From positions 51,332,145 to 51,396,144 of the forward strand of contig CM057468.1 in the NCBI GenBank assembly GCA_030035585.1: 64,000 bases of DNA, given 5' to 3'. Source of the DNA: Dugong dugon (taxonomy: Eukaryota > Chordata > Mammalia > Sirenia > Dugongidae). How positions within the stretch are numbered: position 1 is the stretch's first letter; every line of letters starts with the position of its first letter. Below are positions 31,629 through 42,760 of the stretch, in pieces. The notes beneath the pieces are model-generated. The model was not told the origin of the DNA and ran no database searches. It saw only the letters and a list, made by a program, of their open reading frames with translations. The translations under genes and the position numbers were made by a program.

Positions 31629-33094
31629 TGTTCACACAGACCTATTAGAAGATGGAGAAGAAAAATCAGTCACCCAAATAGGCCATGTCATTCCTTTCTT
31701 CTGTAGCTGCCACATTAAAGGGCTGGTTGGTGGATATGGTAATAGTTGCCATTTCTTAGGAGCTGGTTATTCCCAAAGAAAGGATTTTATTTAAAGCTAA
31801 AAAATAAAAGCCAGCAAATAGACCCCTTTATGTTTCTGGGAAGCAGCGAATGCCAGGGCATGGATGGAGATAAGATTATCTGAAACTAAAAGCGTGGCAG
31901 GAATAGCCTCTCTCCAGTCCATTTCTAATATTCCATCTACTGACAAAGAACTGCCAGTTAAAGAAAACCTCCACCTTGTGCCTGTGCAAAAGGCAAAGAG
32001 AGTCAGGCAGACTGAAAACTCAGATGAGAGGGTATCAGCAAGATTCCAAGAAGCAAACTGAGAGAAAAAGAAAATGTTATATATAGAGAAAGCACCAGGA
32101 GGTAGTCCTGGTGGTAAAAACAGAGCCCTGAGTATGATTAATCCCTGCTCCTGTAACATCAGCAACACAAAGGCTGTTCCCCACCCATATCACGGAGAAC
32201 TTGTCAAAATTAGTTTTAAAAAAAATCCAGTGCTCCTGGTCAGGGGTTATTATGGAATGGAGAAGAGAGAGCGGCCACACATGCAGAGTTCTTCTGGCAC
32301 TGAAAGGTGGCCTGTACACTTGGCTGCTTCTCTTCTCCCCTCTGGCCGCAGGTACAGAGGAACCTTTTACATATTTCTAGGAAAGTTTCTTATTCAGAAG
32401 GTGAAATACATCCTTTTCAACAGTCATGGCCCTGGGGAAATGAGCCTGAGCTGTCAGAACTAGAGCTAATAGGGACCGTTTGTGTGCTGTCACGCTGCCC
32501 GAGGGTCTAACGTATGGGCTGTATCTCTCTCCTTACCCTCTAAGGGACTCTTCCCAGTAACGACTGCTCCTTGGGGAGCAGTGAGTTGTCTTCTCTTTTT
32601 CTGTATGTTTTTATCGGTCTAGCTCACTTTCCAACCTCTCACACCGGATGCACCATGGGAAGGTGATAGTACAAAAAAAAAAAAAACAACCACTGCAAGC
32701 AGTGTTTCCCCCCAAGAAGCTATTATCCTAGAACAAGTAGGGCTATCTTTGCCCACAATAGAGTCTTGTCTTTGTGGTATGATTTTAAGGTTGTACCTGT
32801 GTTAACCCAAAATGACCTATCACAGTCTTGAAATTATACCCTTAATGATTGATTTTCTAGAGTATAACATACTCAAGTGTACCTTTATAAATTAAAAAAA
32901 AAAATAATGCCACAAATAGAGAATACTTAAGGCAGTTGTTAGTGCTCAGCAACCGATTTTCCCAGCTGTGCCAATGACTGTGTGGGGACCTGGCAGAAGG
33001 AAGAACAAGGAAACACCCTTAGAAGTTCTTCTGCACCCAGGAAATCATGGTCCGGTCTAGCCCCTCCTAACTGGTCTGCCCTGGTTCAAGAGTT
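31629..33094. other. Unassigned stretch
   Basis: A poly(A) run at about 32672-32685 and an A-run near 32895-32903. Frames at 31864-32061 (plus) and 31797-32168 (minus) overlap on opposite strands and neither has a recognised domain or good splice sites. Confidence 0.4.
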
Positions 33095-33104
33095 ATAGCT
33101 GAAA

Positions 33105-33302
33105 ACCCATTGCCATTGAGTCGATTCCAACTCGTTAATGACCCTATAGGACAGAGTGGAACTGCCGCATAGGGTTTCCAAGGCAGTAATCTTCAGGGAA
33201 GCAGACTGCCACACCTTTGTCCCACAGAGTGGCTGGTGGGTTAAACCGCTAACCTTTTGGTTAGCAGCTGATCGCTTAACCCTACATCACCAGGGCTCCT
33301 TC
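33105..33302 (-). mobile_element. AfroSINE with 10-bp target duplication
   Basis: Long subtype in reverse. ATAGCTGAAA is found at 33095-33104 and again at 33303-33312, a perfect duplication. Confidence 0.95.
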
Positions 33303-33312
33303 ATAGCTGAAA

Positions 33313-33817
33313 GGATCCTTATGTGCAACATTACCTTTTTGTGAGTTTTATTTTTAAATACAGCACTAAACTCTATAGCCTTGCATGCCCATTGTTGCTC
33401 ATTACTGGCCTTTAGCTCCTTGCCACAATCCATTTCCCATCTGAAACCCGCTGTGCCCTTCCTAGAAAACTTCATTCTCCTCTAGCCACTCCCTGATAAG
33501 TGTGTTCTCCTCCCTCTCCCTCCCCACCCTTCTTCCTCTCTCCCTCACTCTTTCTCTCCCTTACTCCTTCTACTACCCAGCCTTCAAACTTGCTCTCCTT
33601 TATTTGGCAGGATTGGGATGAGTTACGCTGTCAAACACACCACATAAAACTTCACCTCAAATAGATTTCCAGTAACTTAAGAGGAACTTGGAGACAGCAT
33701 TTCTTGTGTTTCCATTGAACTAAAAGCCCAGATTTTAAGAATTTGGAATCATGGCAGGTAGTGAGACTGTACAAACTTACTGGCTGCTTAAGGACTGCAC
33801 TAAACTCTGCTGGTAAG
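33313..33817. other. Unassigned stretch with a polypyrimidine tract
   Basis: 33505-33580 is almost wholly C and T (CTCCCTCCCCACCC and similar). The rest is unassigned. Confidence 0.45.
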
Positions 33818-34045
33818 GAGAGATAATGGAAAGAGCATGCGCTTTGGAGGTTGCTGGACTTGGGAGTGAGAGACTAGCCTCAGATCTTGGCTCCACCACC
33901 TAACAGCTATACAACTTTGGACAAGTTGTTCAATCTTCCTGAGCCTGTTTTCTCATCTCTAAAATGGAAATGATAATACCTTTTTCAGAGTTGTATTAAA
34001 TGAGGCAATATATGTAAAGGAATGTAAATAAATGTTAAATGGAGG
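33818..34045 (+). mobile_element. MIR SINE, near full length
   Basis: Forward MIR: AAGAGCATGCGCTTTGGAGG, TTGGCTCCACCACCTAACAG, CTGAGCCTGTTTTCTCATCT, AAATGGAAATGATAATACC, GTAAATAAATGTTAAATGG. Confidence 0.92.
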
Positions 34046-34254
34046 CTTTTTAAGAAAATTCATTCCCTTCCTTTCTATCTCTGCTTCAAAGTATCATTGG
34101 TTTCTTTTCATTTAGTGAGCAGAGCACTCAGTTTCCAGCTCCATTTTTAGTCTCCATCCTGGGACTTTGGTCAAGGATGTAGCTTACTATATGGGCACTG
34201 GGTTTCTCAGGCTATAATCAGATGAAATCAATGTCAAATAAAGGACATGAAGTC

Positions 34255-34612
34255 ATATGAAAATTCCTGCCCAGGCTCTGTATCACACCTCTTCCTATCT
34301 ATTTCTAGAAAAGTCATCTTGAGTGATTAGAACCAGCTAAATACCACCTCCTCTATGAAGTCATGTGTGATCCATCTTCTTCACTCATTCGTTTATTCAG
34401 AAATAATAATTGGATGCCCTCTGTCCATACTAGACAATACACATAAAATGATGAGCAAAACAGATACAAGCCTTGCCCTCCTGAAGTAACTATATGTTTA
34501 CAGATATCCCTCTTCCATTACACTCCAGGATCAGGTCCATGGATTCTTCATTTCAAGCTTGACATATAATGGGTATTGAAAAACAAAATTAATGAATGAA
34601 TGAATAATAATT
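34255..34612 (+). mobile_element. L2 LINE pieces, partly in opposite orientation
   Basis: 34340-34380 (AATACCACCTCCTCTATGAAG) and 34506-34612 (ending AATGAATGAATGAATAATA) read as forward L2 3' end. 34381-34505 (CACTCATTCGTTTATTCAG, ATGATGAGCAAAACAGATAC) reads as reverse L2. One L2 may have inserted in another. Confidence 0.6.
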
Positions 34613-35869
34613 GGTTGATTTCAACACTTTATAAAAGCTGTGCTTTTTTTTAAGTAGAAACCAGATATAGTTTAACTATAGTTTTTACTTTAAGAAGTTA
34701 GTATGCAAATTTCTAATAGAATTCATATTTCTGTAGTTGATTGGCTACAATATTACATAATTTACCCAATGTAGGGAAAACTAGACGTTTTCAGGGGAGA
34801 ATTTTTTTTTCCAAATTATTAGTTTGTTTAAAAAAATATGTACAAGGGGCAAAAATCATTTTTCATGGAAAAATCAGAGTCAGGAGAGGTGGACTTTCCT
34901 CGAATCAATTCACCTGTGGTTCCTAAAAGGGAGGAACCAGAATGAATGATCCTCAGGTTCTGCTCCAGTTATGCCGTGCTGGGATTCTCTGAATAATAGC
35001 CGACTAAAACATTATTTTTTAATTTGAGAGTGTCTATTGTTCCCATTCATCGTCAATGTCTGATACAGATGGAACAGAATCCCATAAATGAAAACGATAG
35101 CTGTTTTCCCTCAAGGCTGCGCCATCCATCAGGGAAGCAATTGCCCTCTATTTCCCCCCACATGTGTTGACAGTTCTCTGATTACAGCGATCAGCACTGT
35201 TCAGTGATAAGACAAAACCAGAAACCCAACTGAAAACTTTTTCAGAGGATAACTTGAACTTGAGAAAATACTTAATTCCACTTACATAAGAGATGACCCT
35301 TAGAAGTTTGCAGACATATTAAAGCCTAGTATATATAATTAAAAAAAAAAAAATCTCGCCACAAAAACCACATAACCTCTCAGTTTTTAAAAAGTCTGAG
35401 GCTAATGCAGTGCTGGTATTGACATGTACTGTATTTTCTACTTTGAGTTCTTCAAATGTGTGATTGCAGCCAAGAAAGATGTGCCCACAGAATCCTCAAA
35501 GAATAGAAAGCCCCTGGTTGAAGACCTACTATATAGAATGTTCATATTGCTAGTTCAGGTTTCAGCTCTGTGTTTATCCCAGATAGCTTTAATCTCAATT
35601 GGGGATTTTAATAGAGGTAGATTGACAATAAACATTAAAACAGCTTCTCTTTCCCCCCGCTGTTTTCTATTAGCAGGGCATTGCACTGTATTACTTTCCA
35701 GTGTTTACTTAAAACAGCTCATAAATATTAGATGGAGGCAAGTAAGCTAGAGAGAATGGTGACCACAAAATAACAAACAACTGAAGATTAGACATTTAAA
35801 CAGAAAAAAGTTTATATAAGCCACACTCGTGTGCAATATAGGCAGCTTAGCCCCCATTCAATGCGGTGC
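34613..35869. other. Unassigned stretch
   Basis: No repeat or gene recognised. Frame 35424-35750 has no recognisable pattern. Confidence 0.4.
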
Positions 35870-36072
35870 ACTCATGAAGATCACCCAGGAGCAGAAGCTC
35901 AGAAGAGACAAGGACCTTCCTCTAGAGCCTACAGAGAGAGAAAGCCTTCCCCTAGAGCTGGCATCCTAAATTCAGACTTATAGCCTCCTAAACTGTGAGA
36001 AAATAAACTTCTATTTGTTAAAGCCACTCATTTGTGGTATTTCTGTTACAGCAGCACTAGATGACTAAGACA
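35870..36072 (+). mobile_element. MaLR-like LTR, 3' part only
   Basis: CTTATAGCCTCCTAAACTGT, GAGAAAATAAACTTCTATTT and CAGCAGCACTAGATGACTAA, ending GACTAAGACA at 36072. This is the same LTR type as the reverse copy at 40511-41079. The 5' part is missing. Confidence 0.85.
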
Positions 36073-36099
36073 GAGCTCTCATCACTTGGCAAACCCTTG

Positions 36100-36270
36100 G
36101 GCCAGAACCTCTCATACACTGTCTCCACCATGAATAGGCAGTATAATCCCCATTTTATAGGTAATAAGGACTAAGAGGAGTTAAGCATCTTCTACAAGGT
36201 CACTCAGTTCTTAAATGATAAACACCCAGTTCTCGTGGGTTCCTAAACTCACGTTTGTTCCTCTACACCA
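36100..36270 (-). mobile_element. MIR SINE
   Basis: AGTATAATCCCCATTTTATA, GGACTAAGAGGAGTTAAGC, CTACAAGGTCACTCAGTTC match reverse MIR. Confidence 0.82.
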
Positions 36271-36379
36271 CGAATGGAGGGCACAGGTGCCATCATGGGC
36301 ACTAAGGGATAAAAAGACACTGTACATACCCTGCAAACCCACTCTCCCTTCTCTAACCCCACCATTTCTCCCCTCATGT

Positions 36380-36935
36380 CTCCAAAGCTGTCTCCATGTC
36401 TTCATTCACCTTCTGTCCTGCCACCAACGTCATCTTCCTCAAAGGCAAACCTGGTCTTTATCCGTGAAATACCTCCATTGGCTTTTTCACTGTCAATAAG
36501 AAATCCACTCTCATAGGATTTTCAGTATAACTGGGGAAATCAGACAGAACAGGCATAAAACCCAAACAAACTCCTGAGTTTATGAGTCTCATCACAACAT
36601 GGCCCGAGTCTGATTTTCCAGATTTATCTCTGGCACTATCCCAAACACATACCCTAACCAAATACATCCTGAAATATGTCTTTTGTACCACACTGTCTCC
36701 CCCAGAAATGTAATTCCTCCATACCCCATCTGGATAATTCCTATTCACCCCTCAAGACTCCACCTTGAGGCTTCTCTGACAAAACCCTTCCTCCCTCTGG
36801 GACTTCATAACATATGGTGCTTTACAGATAATAAATATCTATATGTCTGGTTCCCCCACTAGGCCCTGGCATTTATCCCAGTGTCTGACACAAAGAAGAT
36901 CCTAATAAATGTCTGTTACATGAATAAACAAATAT
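36380..36935 (+). mobile_element. L2 LINE, 3' part
   Basis: TACCTCCATTGGCTTTTTCA, CCCCTCAAGACTCCACCTTG, GGCTTCTCTGACAAAACCC, CCAGTGTCTGACACAAAGA, AATAAATGTCTGTTACATGA follow the forward L2 3' consensus. Confidence 0.82.
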
Positions 36936-36967
36936 TACATCTTCTAAAGTGTCTAAAGGGATTATAC

Positions 36968-37893
36968 TAGTAGTTTCCAAACTTTGCTGGGAACTTTGAA
37001 AAATCCCAGTGCCTCAAGGTCATGGAAGCTCCATAGACAACATCCAAACTCCCTGAGGGACCAGATTACTGGGCAGTGGGGACCATGATCTCAGGAAACA
37101 TCTAGCTCAATTGACATAACATAGTTTATAAAGAAAATGTTCTACATTCTACTTTGGTGAGTAGCATCTGGGATCTTAAAAGCTTGTCAGTGGCCATCTA
37201 AAGCAAGAGAGAATGAAGAAAACCAAAGCACACAAGGGAAAGATTAGTCCAAATGACTAATCCACGACAAGTACTACAGCCTCCACCAGACTGAGTCCAG
37301 CACAACTAGATGGTGCCCGGCTACCACCACCAATCGCTCTGACAGGGATCACAATAGAGGGTTCCACACAGAGCTGGAGAAAAATGTAGAACAAAATTCT
37401 AATTCACAAAAAAAAAAGACCAGACTTACTGATCTGACAGAGACTGGAGAAACTTTGAGAGCATGGGCCCTGGACACTCTTTAAACTCAGTAATGAAGTC
37501 ACTCCTGAGGTTCACCAATCAGCCAAAGATGAGACAGGCCAACAAAACAAAATGAGACTAAATGGGCACACCAGCCCAGGGGCAATGACTAGAAGGCAGG
37601 AGGGGAAAGGAAAGCTTGTATGGAGAACCCAAGGTCAAGAAGGGGAGAGTGTTGACATGTTGTGGGATTGGCAACCAATGTCACAAAACAATATGTGTAC
37701 TAAGTGTTTAATGAGAAACTAGTTTGTTCTGTAAACCTGCGTCTAAAGTACAATTAAAAAAAAAAAATCCCAATGCTTCAGCAGCACCCCAGACCAATTA
37801 AATCAGAATGTCTGGGGAATGGGAGCCAGACATCAGTATTTTTTAAAGTTTTCCAGGTGATGCCAATGTGCAGCAGGTTTGAAAAACACTAGA
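36968..37893 (+). mobile_element. MER5/MER58-like hAT fossil split by an L1
   Basis: Left part 36968-37016 (AGTAGTTTCCAAACTTTGCT) and right part 37765-37893 (ACCCCAGACCAATTAAATCA, GATGCCAATGTGCAGCAGGT, TTTGAAAAACACTAG). Same family as 11805-11975. Confidence 0.82.
37017..37764 (+). mobile_element. 5'-truncated L1, 3' UTR, inserted in a hAT fossil
   Basis: Matches the L1 3' UTR from AAGGTCATGGAAGCCCC (63449) onward to a poly(A) tail. The flanks AAATCCCAGTGCCTCA (37001-37016) and AAATCCCAATGCTTCA (37765-37780) form a 16-bp duplication with two mismatches. Confidence 0.94.
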
Positions 37894-38437
37894 CTATATA
37901 TTACCTTACAGACTTGTAAATGTAGCATATGATATTTTCAAAAATACATTTATAGTCACTACCTTGTAACCTAGGCTTTAATTCTGTAACATTCCACAAC
38001 TGTTATGTGGGTGTTTTGTCTAATTTTTACCAATAACATTGAAAGCTCCATGATTACAGGTCCCTCACAACAAACCAGACTCCTCCTGCCCCTGCCACCC
38101 ACTGAACACAAGGCCCATGTTGCCCTCCTGCTATACCAAGAGGGATGAGGACAGAGGAATTGCCTCTCACTGCTGGGAAAGGAAATCAGCAAGACTGTCT
38201 CACCAGGAAGGCTGCAGAGAAGGAAACACCTTTCACAACTGGGACCACAAAGCAGGAGAAGAGGAATGCCCTTGGGGAGGCCAGAGAAAGAACATGAAAT
38301 ATATGCTTAGATCTTAGTCACCAGCCAACATTTCACCCACACTCTTCCATAGAAATTATAGGAAACCATCCAGCAGTGACTCTTCACTTGTCCACAAGGT
38401 CACTTATTTGCATTCAAGATTATCCAGAACCATGTGG
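37894..38437. other. Unassigned stretch
   Basis: No repeat or gene recognised. Confidence 0.4.
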
Positions 38438-38745
38438 TCCAATATAGTAGCCACTAGCCACATGTAATTACTGAGCACTTGAATTGTGACTAGTTTGAAT
38501 TGAGATGTGCTATAAGTGCAACATACACAACAGATTCTGAAGACTTAGTACTTAAAGAAAACAAGAATGTGAAATACTTTGCTGATAATTTTTATATTGA
38601 TTACATGTTAAAATGATAATATTTTTGATATATTAGGTTAAAGAAAACATACAAAAATTGGTTTCACCTATTTTTTAATGTGGCTACTAAAAATTCTAGA
38701 ATTACATATGTGGTTTGTACTAGATTGGATGGCACTAAACTAGGA
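38438..38745. mobile_element. Old DNA transposon fossil
   Basis: GGTCCAATATAGTAGCCACT, TAGCCACATGTAATTACTGA, AATTGAGATGTGCTATAAGT, TTGATTACATGTTAAAATGA, and AATGTGGCTACTAAAAATTC are words of a widespread mammalian MER-type DNA transposon whose name I cannot fix. Confidence 0.7.
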
Positions 38746-39540
38746 TATAGTTAAGAGGAAGAAAATAGATTTCAGAGTGACAGAAGTACAGAAACTCCTA
38801 AATTTTTAAGCAGATCAGATTCTGAAAGACTAGTTCTAAATCCATTTGTTGTGACTTCTGAGAGAGAGTGTCTGCTGGGTCCTGGGGAAACAGATGCCAA
38901 GGAGGACTTAGAAATGCAAGAGATTTATTGGGAACAACTCCAGTGAAAGATGAAGGAGAGAGGGAGCAGGAGTAAGCAAGAAAAGTCTTCAGTGTGTGAT
39001 ACGGGTCTGACACCTGTGAAAGCAGAGGGGGAAGGAGGGAGGACTGGGTAACAGGAGCCTCCGACTACAGTGCAGCTCTGGGAAAGTTCCAGCCAGCCCA
39101 GAAGAGGGCTCTGGCAAACCCTTTAACCACAGCCATGCTCATCATGATGCTGCCTGGAAGCACCTGGCCTCAGCTCAAACTCTGAGGCAGTGCCTGGGGC
39201 AATTGTAATGAATCAAGCCCTGTGGGTTCTCTCCCCAGCAGATTAAGAGTAGTAAATAATAAAGCTAGAACTAGTCACTAATAACAGCCAGAAGTGATGC
39301 TTTACAGTGAAGGTGAGGCATCTAAACTATAAAAACATAACACTCTAGGACCATTTAATATAGAAGATATAGCCCTATATAAGTAAAATGCTCCTGAGGG
39401 CCTCTTTTACTATAATATAGCAGAAGAGGAACCAGAGTCACTGAAATATTAAATTATAGTTACTCTGTTCTTCTTAAGAAGGCAGGAAAAAAACAACAAC
39501 AAAAGTATTTTGTCGATAAGAGAATGCTTTCAGAAGGACT
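38746..39540. other. Mostly unassigned; possible reverse LTR piece
   Basis: 38860-39245 (GGGTCCTGGGGAAACAGATG, AAGAGATTTATTGGGAAC) resembles the reverse 3' end of an ERVL-type LTR, with TTTATT as a reversed AATAAA. Ends not found. Confidence 0.35.
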
Positions 39541-39712
39541 TTCATATTATAGTATCTCATTTAATCACCAATCACTTTGGGGTGGACATTATCATTCTCA
39601 TGTTACAGATGAGATTTGGAGAACTTAAGTAAGTTGCCCAGGGTTACCTAACTACTTAAATTCAGGTCCAACTGATTCCAAAGTTTTTAAACTAAACCAC
39701 ACGGTCTTCTCT
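39541..39712 (-). mobile_element. MIR SINE
   Basis: TATCTCATTTAATCACCAAT, CATGTTACAGATGAGATTTG, AAGTAAGTTGCCCAGGGTTA match reverse MIR. Confidence 0.9.
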
Positions 39713-39869
39713 TGCCATGCTCACTGTCGCATTGTGGGCTAAACTGCTGTGAGTTGATCCAGGAATCTAATCCCTGTTCATTTCTGTGTGAAACACGGGT
39801 GGCCTGTGTCAAGCAAATGACTTACATGTGAACATTAAAAACCAAGTTTAGTCATTCCTTGGGTTCTTC

Positions 39870-40220
39870 CTGTAGTTCTTTTCTTATCCTGTAAAGGCCT
39901 ACCTAGCACAGTGCAGGCATGTGAAAAGGCTCCATAAATATTTGTTGAGTTTTTAGCCAGTTTCCCATGTCTTATTAGACTCTTACTCTAAATAGATCCT
40001 TCTCATTTTCTAATATTTGGTAGAAATTTTCTTCTTCTTTATGGGAATAAGACATCTCTGTCAGTTATGTATTATATACAGTGGATGAATGTGTTTCCCT
40101 CCCCTTGATTTTTTTTTTCTCAGATCTATTGGCAGAAGGTTCACTCATAAATAGTGCCTGACACACAGTGCTTAAAACGATGTCAGTGAATGAATGCATA
40201 AATTAATAAATGTAGAGCGT
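39870..40220 (+). mobile_element. L2 3'-end fragments
   Basis: Two L2-like ends: 39890-39950 (CTAGCACAGTGCAGGCATG, CCATAAATATTTGTTGAG) and 40130-40220 (TAGTGCCTGACACACAGTGC, GTGAATGAATGCATAAATTA). Confidence 0.6.
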
Positions 40221-40242
40221 GCTTTACAAAAGGCAACTGAAC

Positions 40243-40425
40243 TTTGGCAAATTGGTTTTCCTGGGGGATCAGAATCTGGAAGTAGACCATTTCACTGAAA
40301 ACCAATTCATTGAATGATCAGTTTGCCAACATTACTGCAAAACTGAAACAAATTGGTGAATTGATTATCTGATGAATTAATCATTTGGTAAATTGGTCAC
40401 TTGGAAAATCAGTCACTTTTTTTAA
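40243..40425. repeat. Degenerate ATTGGT-rich repeat with inverted ends
   Basis: TTTGGCAAATTGGTTTTC (40243-40260) is mirrored by GAAAACCAATT (40297-40307) and TTTGCCAA (40322-40329). Then AAATTGGTGAATTGATTATC and GGTAAATTGGTCACTTGG follow. No known family recognised. Confidence 0.55.
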
Positions 40426-40510
40426 ACACTTCTTGAGCAATGACTGGGCCTTGCATTTGAAAAGCAGGGGTCTGGCCTGGACTGCCTCTGACTATGTCAA
40501 TCTGATCAAG

Positions 40511-41079
40511 TGTCTTAGTCATCTAGGGCTGCTATAACAGAAATACCACAAGCAGATGGTTTCAATAAGCAGAAGTTTATTCTCTCACAGTCTAGTAGGC
40601 TAGAAGTCCAAATTCAGGGCATCGGCTCCAGGGGAAGGCTTTTTCCCTGCTGGCTCTGGAGGAAGAGCCTTGTCATCAATCTTCCCCTGGTCTAGAAGCT
40701 TCTTAGGCATAGGGACCCCAGGTCCAAAGGACGTACTCTACTCTGAGGCTGCTTTCTTGCTCGTATGAGTTCCCCCAACTCTCTGCTCACTTCCCTTTCC
40801 TTCTATCTCTTGTAAGATAAAAGGTGATGCAGGCCAAACCCCAAGGAAACGCCCTTTACATTGGATCAGGAATGCAACCTGAATAAGGGTGTTACATCCC
40901 ACCCTAATCCTCTTTAACATAATCTAATCTTGCCTCATTAATCACAGGCAGATAATAAGATTTACAACACATAGGAAAATTACATCAATCACAAAATGGA
41001 GGACAACCACACAATATTTGGAATCATGGCCTAACCAAGTTGACATGTATTTTGGGGGGACACAATTCAATCCATGACA
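40511..41079 (-). mobile_element. Solo MaLR-like LTR with 5-bp duplication
   Basis: 569 bp, starts TGTCTTAGTCATCTAGGGCT and ends TCAATCCATGACA (TG...CA). TCAAG lies on both sides (40506-40510 and 41080-41084), the 5-bp duplication expected of ERVL/MaLR. Reverse wording of the MLT1 class: CTCTCACAGTCTAGTAGGCT, TTTGGGGGGACACAATTC. No internal or second LTR, so a product of LTR-LTR recombination. Confidence 0.92.
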
Positions 41080-41399
41080 TCAAGTATATGTCAAAGTTCA
41101 TCTATTTAAATTCTCCTCTCCCTCAGTTCAGTGACCCCTTCCTTCTCTTTTTTGTGTCCTTCTGCTCTGCTAGCTACTGCCTCCAGTCACAATAAATCTC
41201 CCTTTCTCTTATCTCTAGTATATGCCTCCATCATTCCTGTCAAGTCTACAGCTCTGGGCACAAACAGTTGGATGTTTTTGTCCTTTCCACTCTCACTCCT
41301 CCTCACTCTATTCTATTCTAACCCTCCTTCCTCATCGTGGCCTATTTGATGCAAATATTTTAGAGGAAAAACAATCTGTTAAAACAGAAAACTAGATGA

Positions 41400-41680
41400 C
41401 ACCACTCCAAGCCATCCTATTCTAGCCTTTCATTGCTGGGCTATTTTACAACCATGCATTGTCTACATACGTTATCTGATCCTAGCCCTTTCATTGTCTT
41501 TGAGCTATTTTACAATTCTGTGTAACTGTGTCTGTTCTTTGAATTCTCATTTGAACTGTTTATAACATCTGTCTAGTTCCCTCACTGAATGAGTTAATAT
41601 CTTTGACATGTATTCATTTTTATATCTGTATGAGAGTCATGGTTTTACCCTTTTTGAAAATTATCTTTCAACCCATTCCT
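41400..41680 (+). mobile_element. LTR-like interspersed repeat, copy B
   Basis: Homologous to 13210-13980 without the SINEs: GTTTATAACATCTGTCTAGT, TTCATTTTTATATCTGTATG, AAAATTATCTTTCAACC. The 320 bases before it (41085-41399) are unassigned. Confidence 0.55.
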
Positions 41681-41932
41681 TTTTCTTCTAGCCTACTTGC
41701 ATTTGCACAGTACTTGGAATATCTTGCCTGAGATGGGAGTGAGGTAAGACCTGTGTGCTGCTATCTATGGTCTTGAGCAGCCATTACAAGCCAGGCTGCA
41801 GCTGTTTCTCCCAACCTTGGTTCACTGGTGTCCTTTGACCAATTACTCTCAATATTCGTGGTTTCTTCTTTGCCTTTATTTTTTGTCATATTGAACCTCT
41901 TTGCAAATAGTTGAACCATGACTTGTTTTTAA

Positions 41933-42301
41933 CAGTTTTATTGATATATAATTTACACACCATCAAGCTCACCCATTTAAAGTTTACAATTCAATGATTT
42001 TTAGTACGTTCTCAGAATTACGCAGCCACCACCACACTCAATTTTAGAACATTTTACCCAAAGAAGAAACCCTATACCAATTAGCAGTCTCTCTCCATTT
42101 ACCCCCAATACTCCTAACCCCTGGCAACCACTGATCTACTTTCTGTCTCTATAGATTTCCTATTCTGGACATTTCATAAATGGAATCAAACAATATATGG
42201 TATTTTGTGACTGGCTACTTTCACTTAGCATAATGTTTTCAAGGTTCATCCATGTTGTAACATATATCAGTACTTCATTTCTTTTTATAGCCAAATAATA
42301 C
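41933..42301 (-). mobile_element. Old L1, 3' part
   Basis: Reverse L1: GTTTTATTGATATATAATTT, CACCCATTTAAAGTTTACAA, TTAGCATAATGTTTTCAAGG, ATCCATGTTGTAACATATA. Cut short at 42301 by the Tigger element. Confidence 0.92.
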
Positions 42302-42610
42302 AGTCGCTCTTCATTATTCACAAATTTTGTATTTGCGAATTCACCTACTCACTAAAATTTATTTGTAATCCCAAAATCAGTACTCACAGCACTTTCGTGG
42401 TCATTCATGGACATGCACAAAGCAGCGAAAAATTTGAGTCACCTGAGATGCACATTCCCAAGGTCAAACAAGACTACACTCCGCCTTCTTGTTTCAACTC
42501 TCATTCTTTAAACAAGTGTCCTTTTCACAGTCTACTTAGTACCATGTTTTTTGTATTTTTTGTTGGTTATTTCACTGTTTAAAACGGCCCCCAAACATAG
42601 TGCTGAAAGT
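42302..42610 (+). mobile_element. Tigger (pogo/mariner) DNA transposon, 5' part
   Basis: Starts CAGTCGCTCTTCATTATTC after a TA. GTATTTGCGAATTCACCTAC, AAAATTTATTTGTAATCCC and GTCCTTTTCACAGTCTAC follow the Tigger 5' region. At 42583-42608 the sequence matches the beginning of the transposase gene, with its start codon changed to ACG. Truncated there. Confidence 0.85.
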
Positions 42611-42760
42611 GGTTGCACAACATGATGAACCTAATTAATGTTATTGAATTTCACATGTACAAAATTTGAAATGGCAAATGTTTTGCTATATACGTATATG
42701 TGTATATAAATATATATGTATACTTAGCACAATAATAACAATAAAAAGATTAAATGAGAT
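42611..42760 (+). mobile_element. Older L1, 3' end
   Basis: ATGATGAACCTAATTAATGT, TATTGAATTTCACATGTAC and AAATTTGAAATGGCAAATG match L1M-type 3' ends; followed by a TATATGTATA-rich stretch. Confidence 0.75.

Noticed and set aside
31864-32061. 65-codon plus-strand frame with a protein-like composition
   Set aside because: A longer frame runs through it on the opposite strand, there is no good acceptor or donor and no recognised domain.
35460-35540. Possible plus-strand exon after a TGTGTGATTGCAG acceptor
   Set aside because: No donor of quality in the right place and no recognisable peptide.
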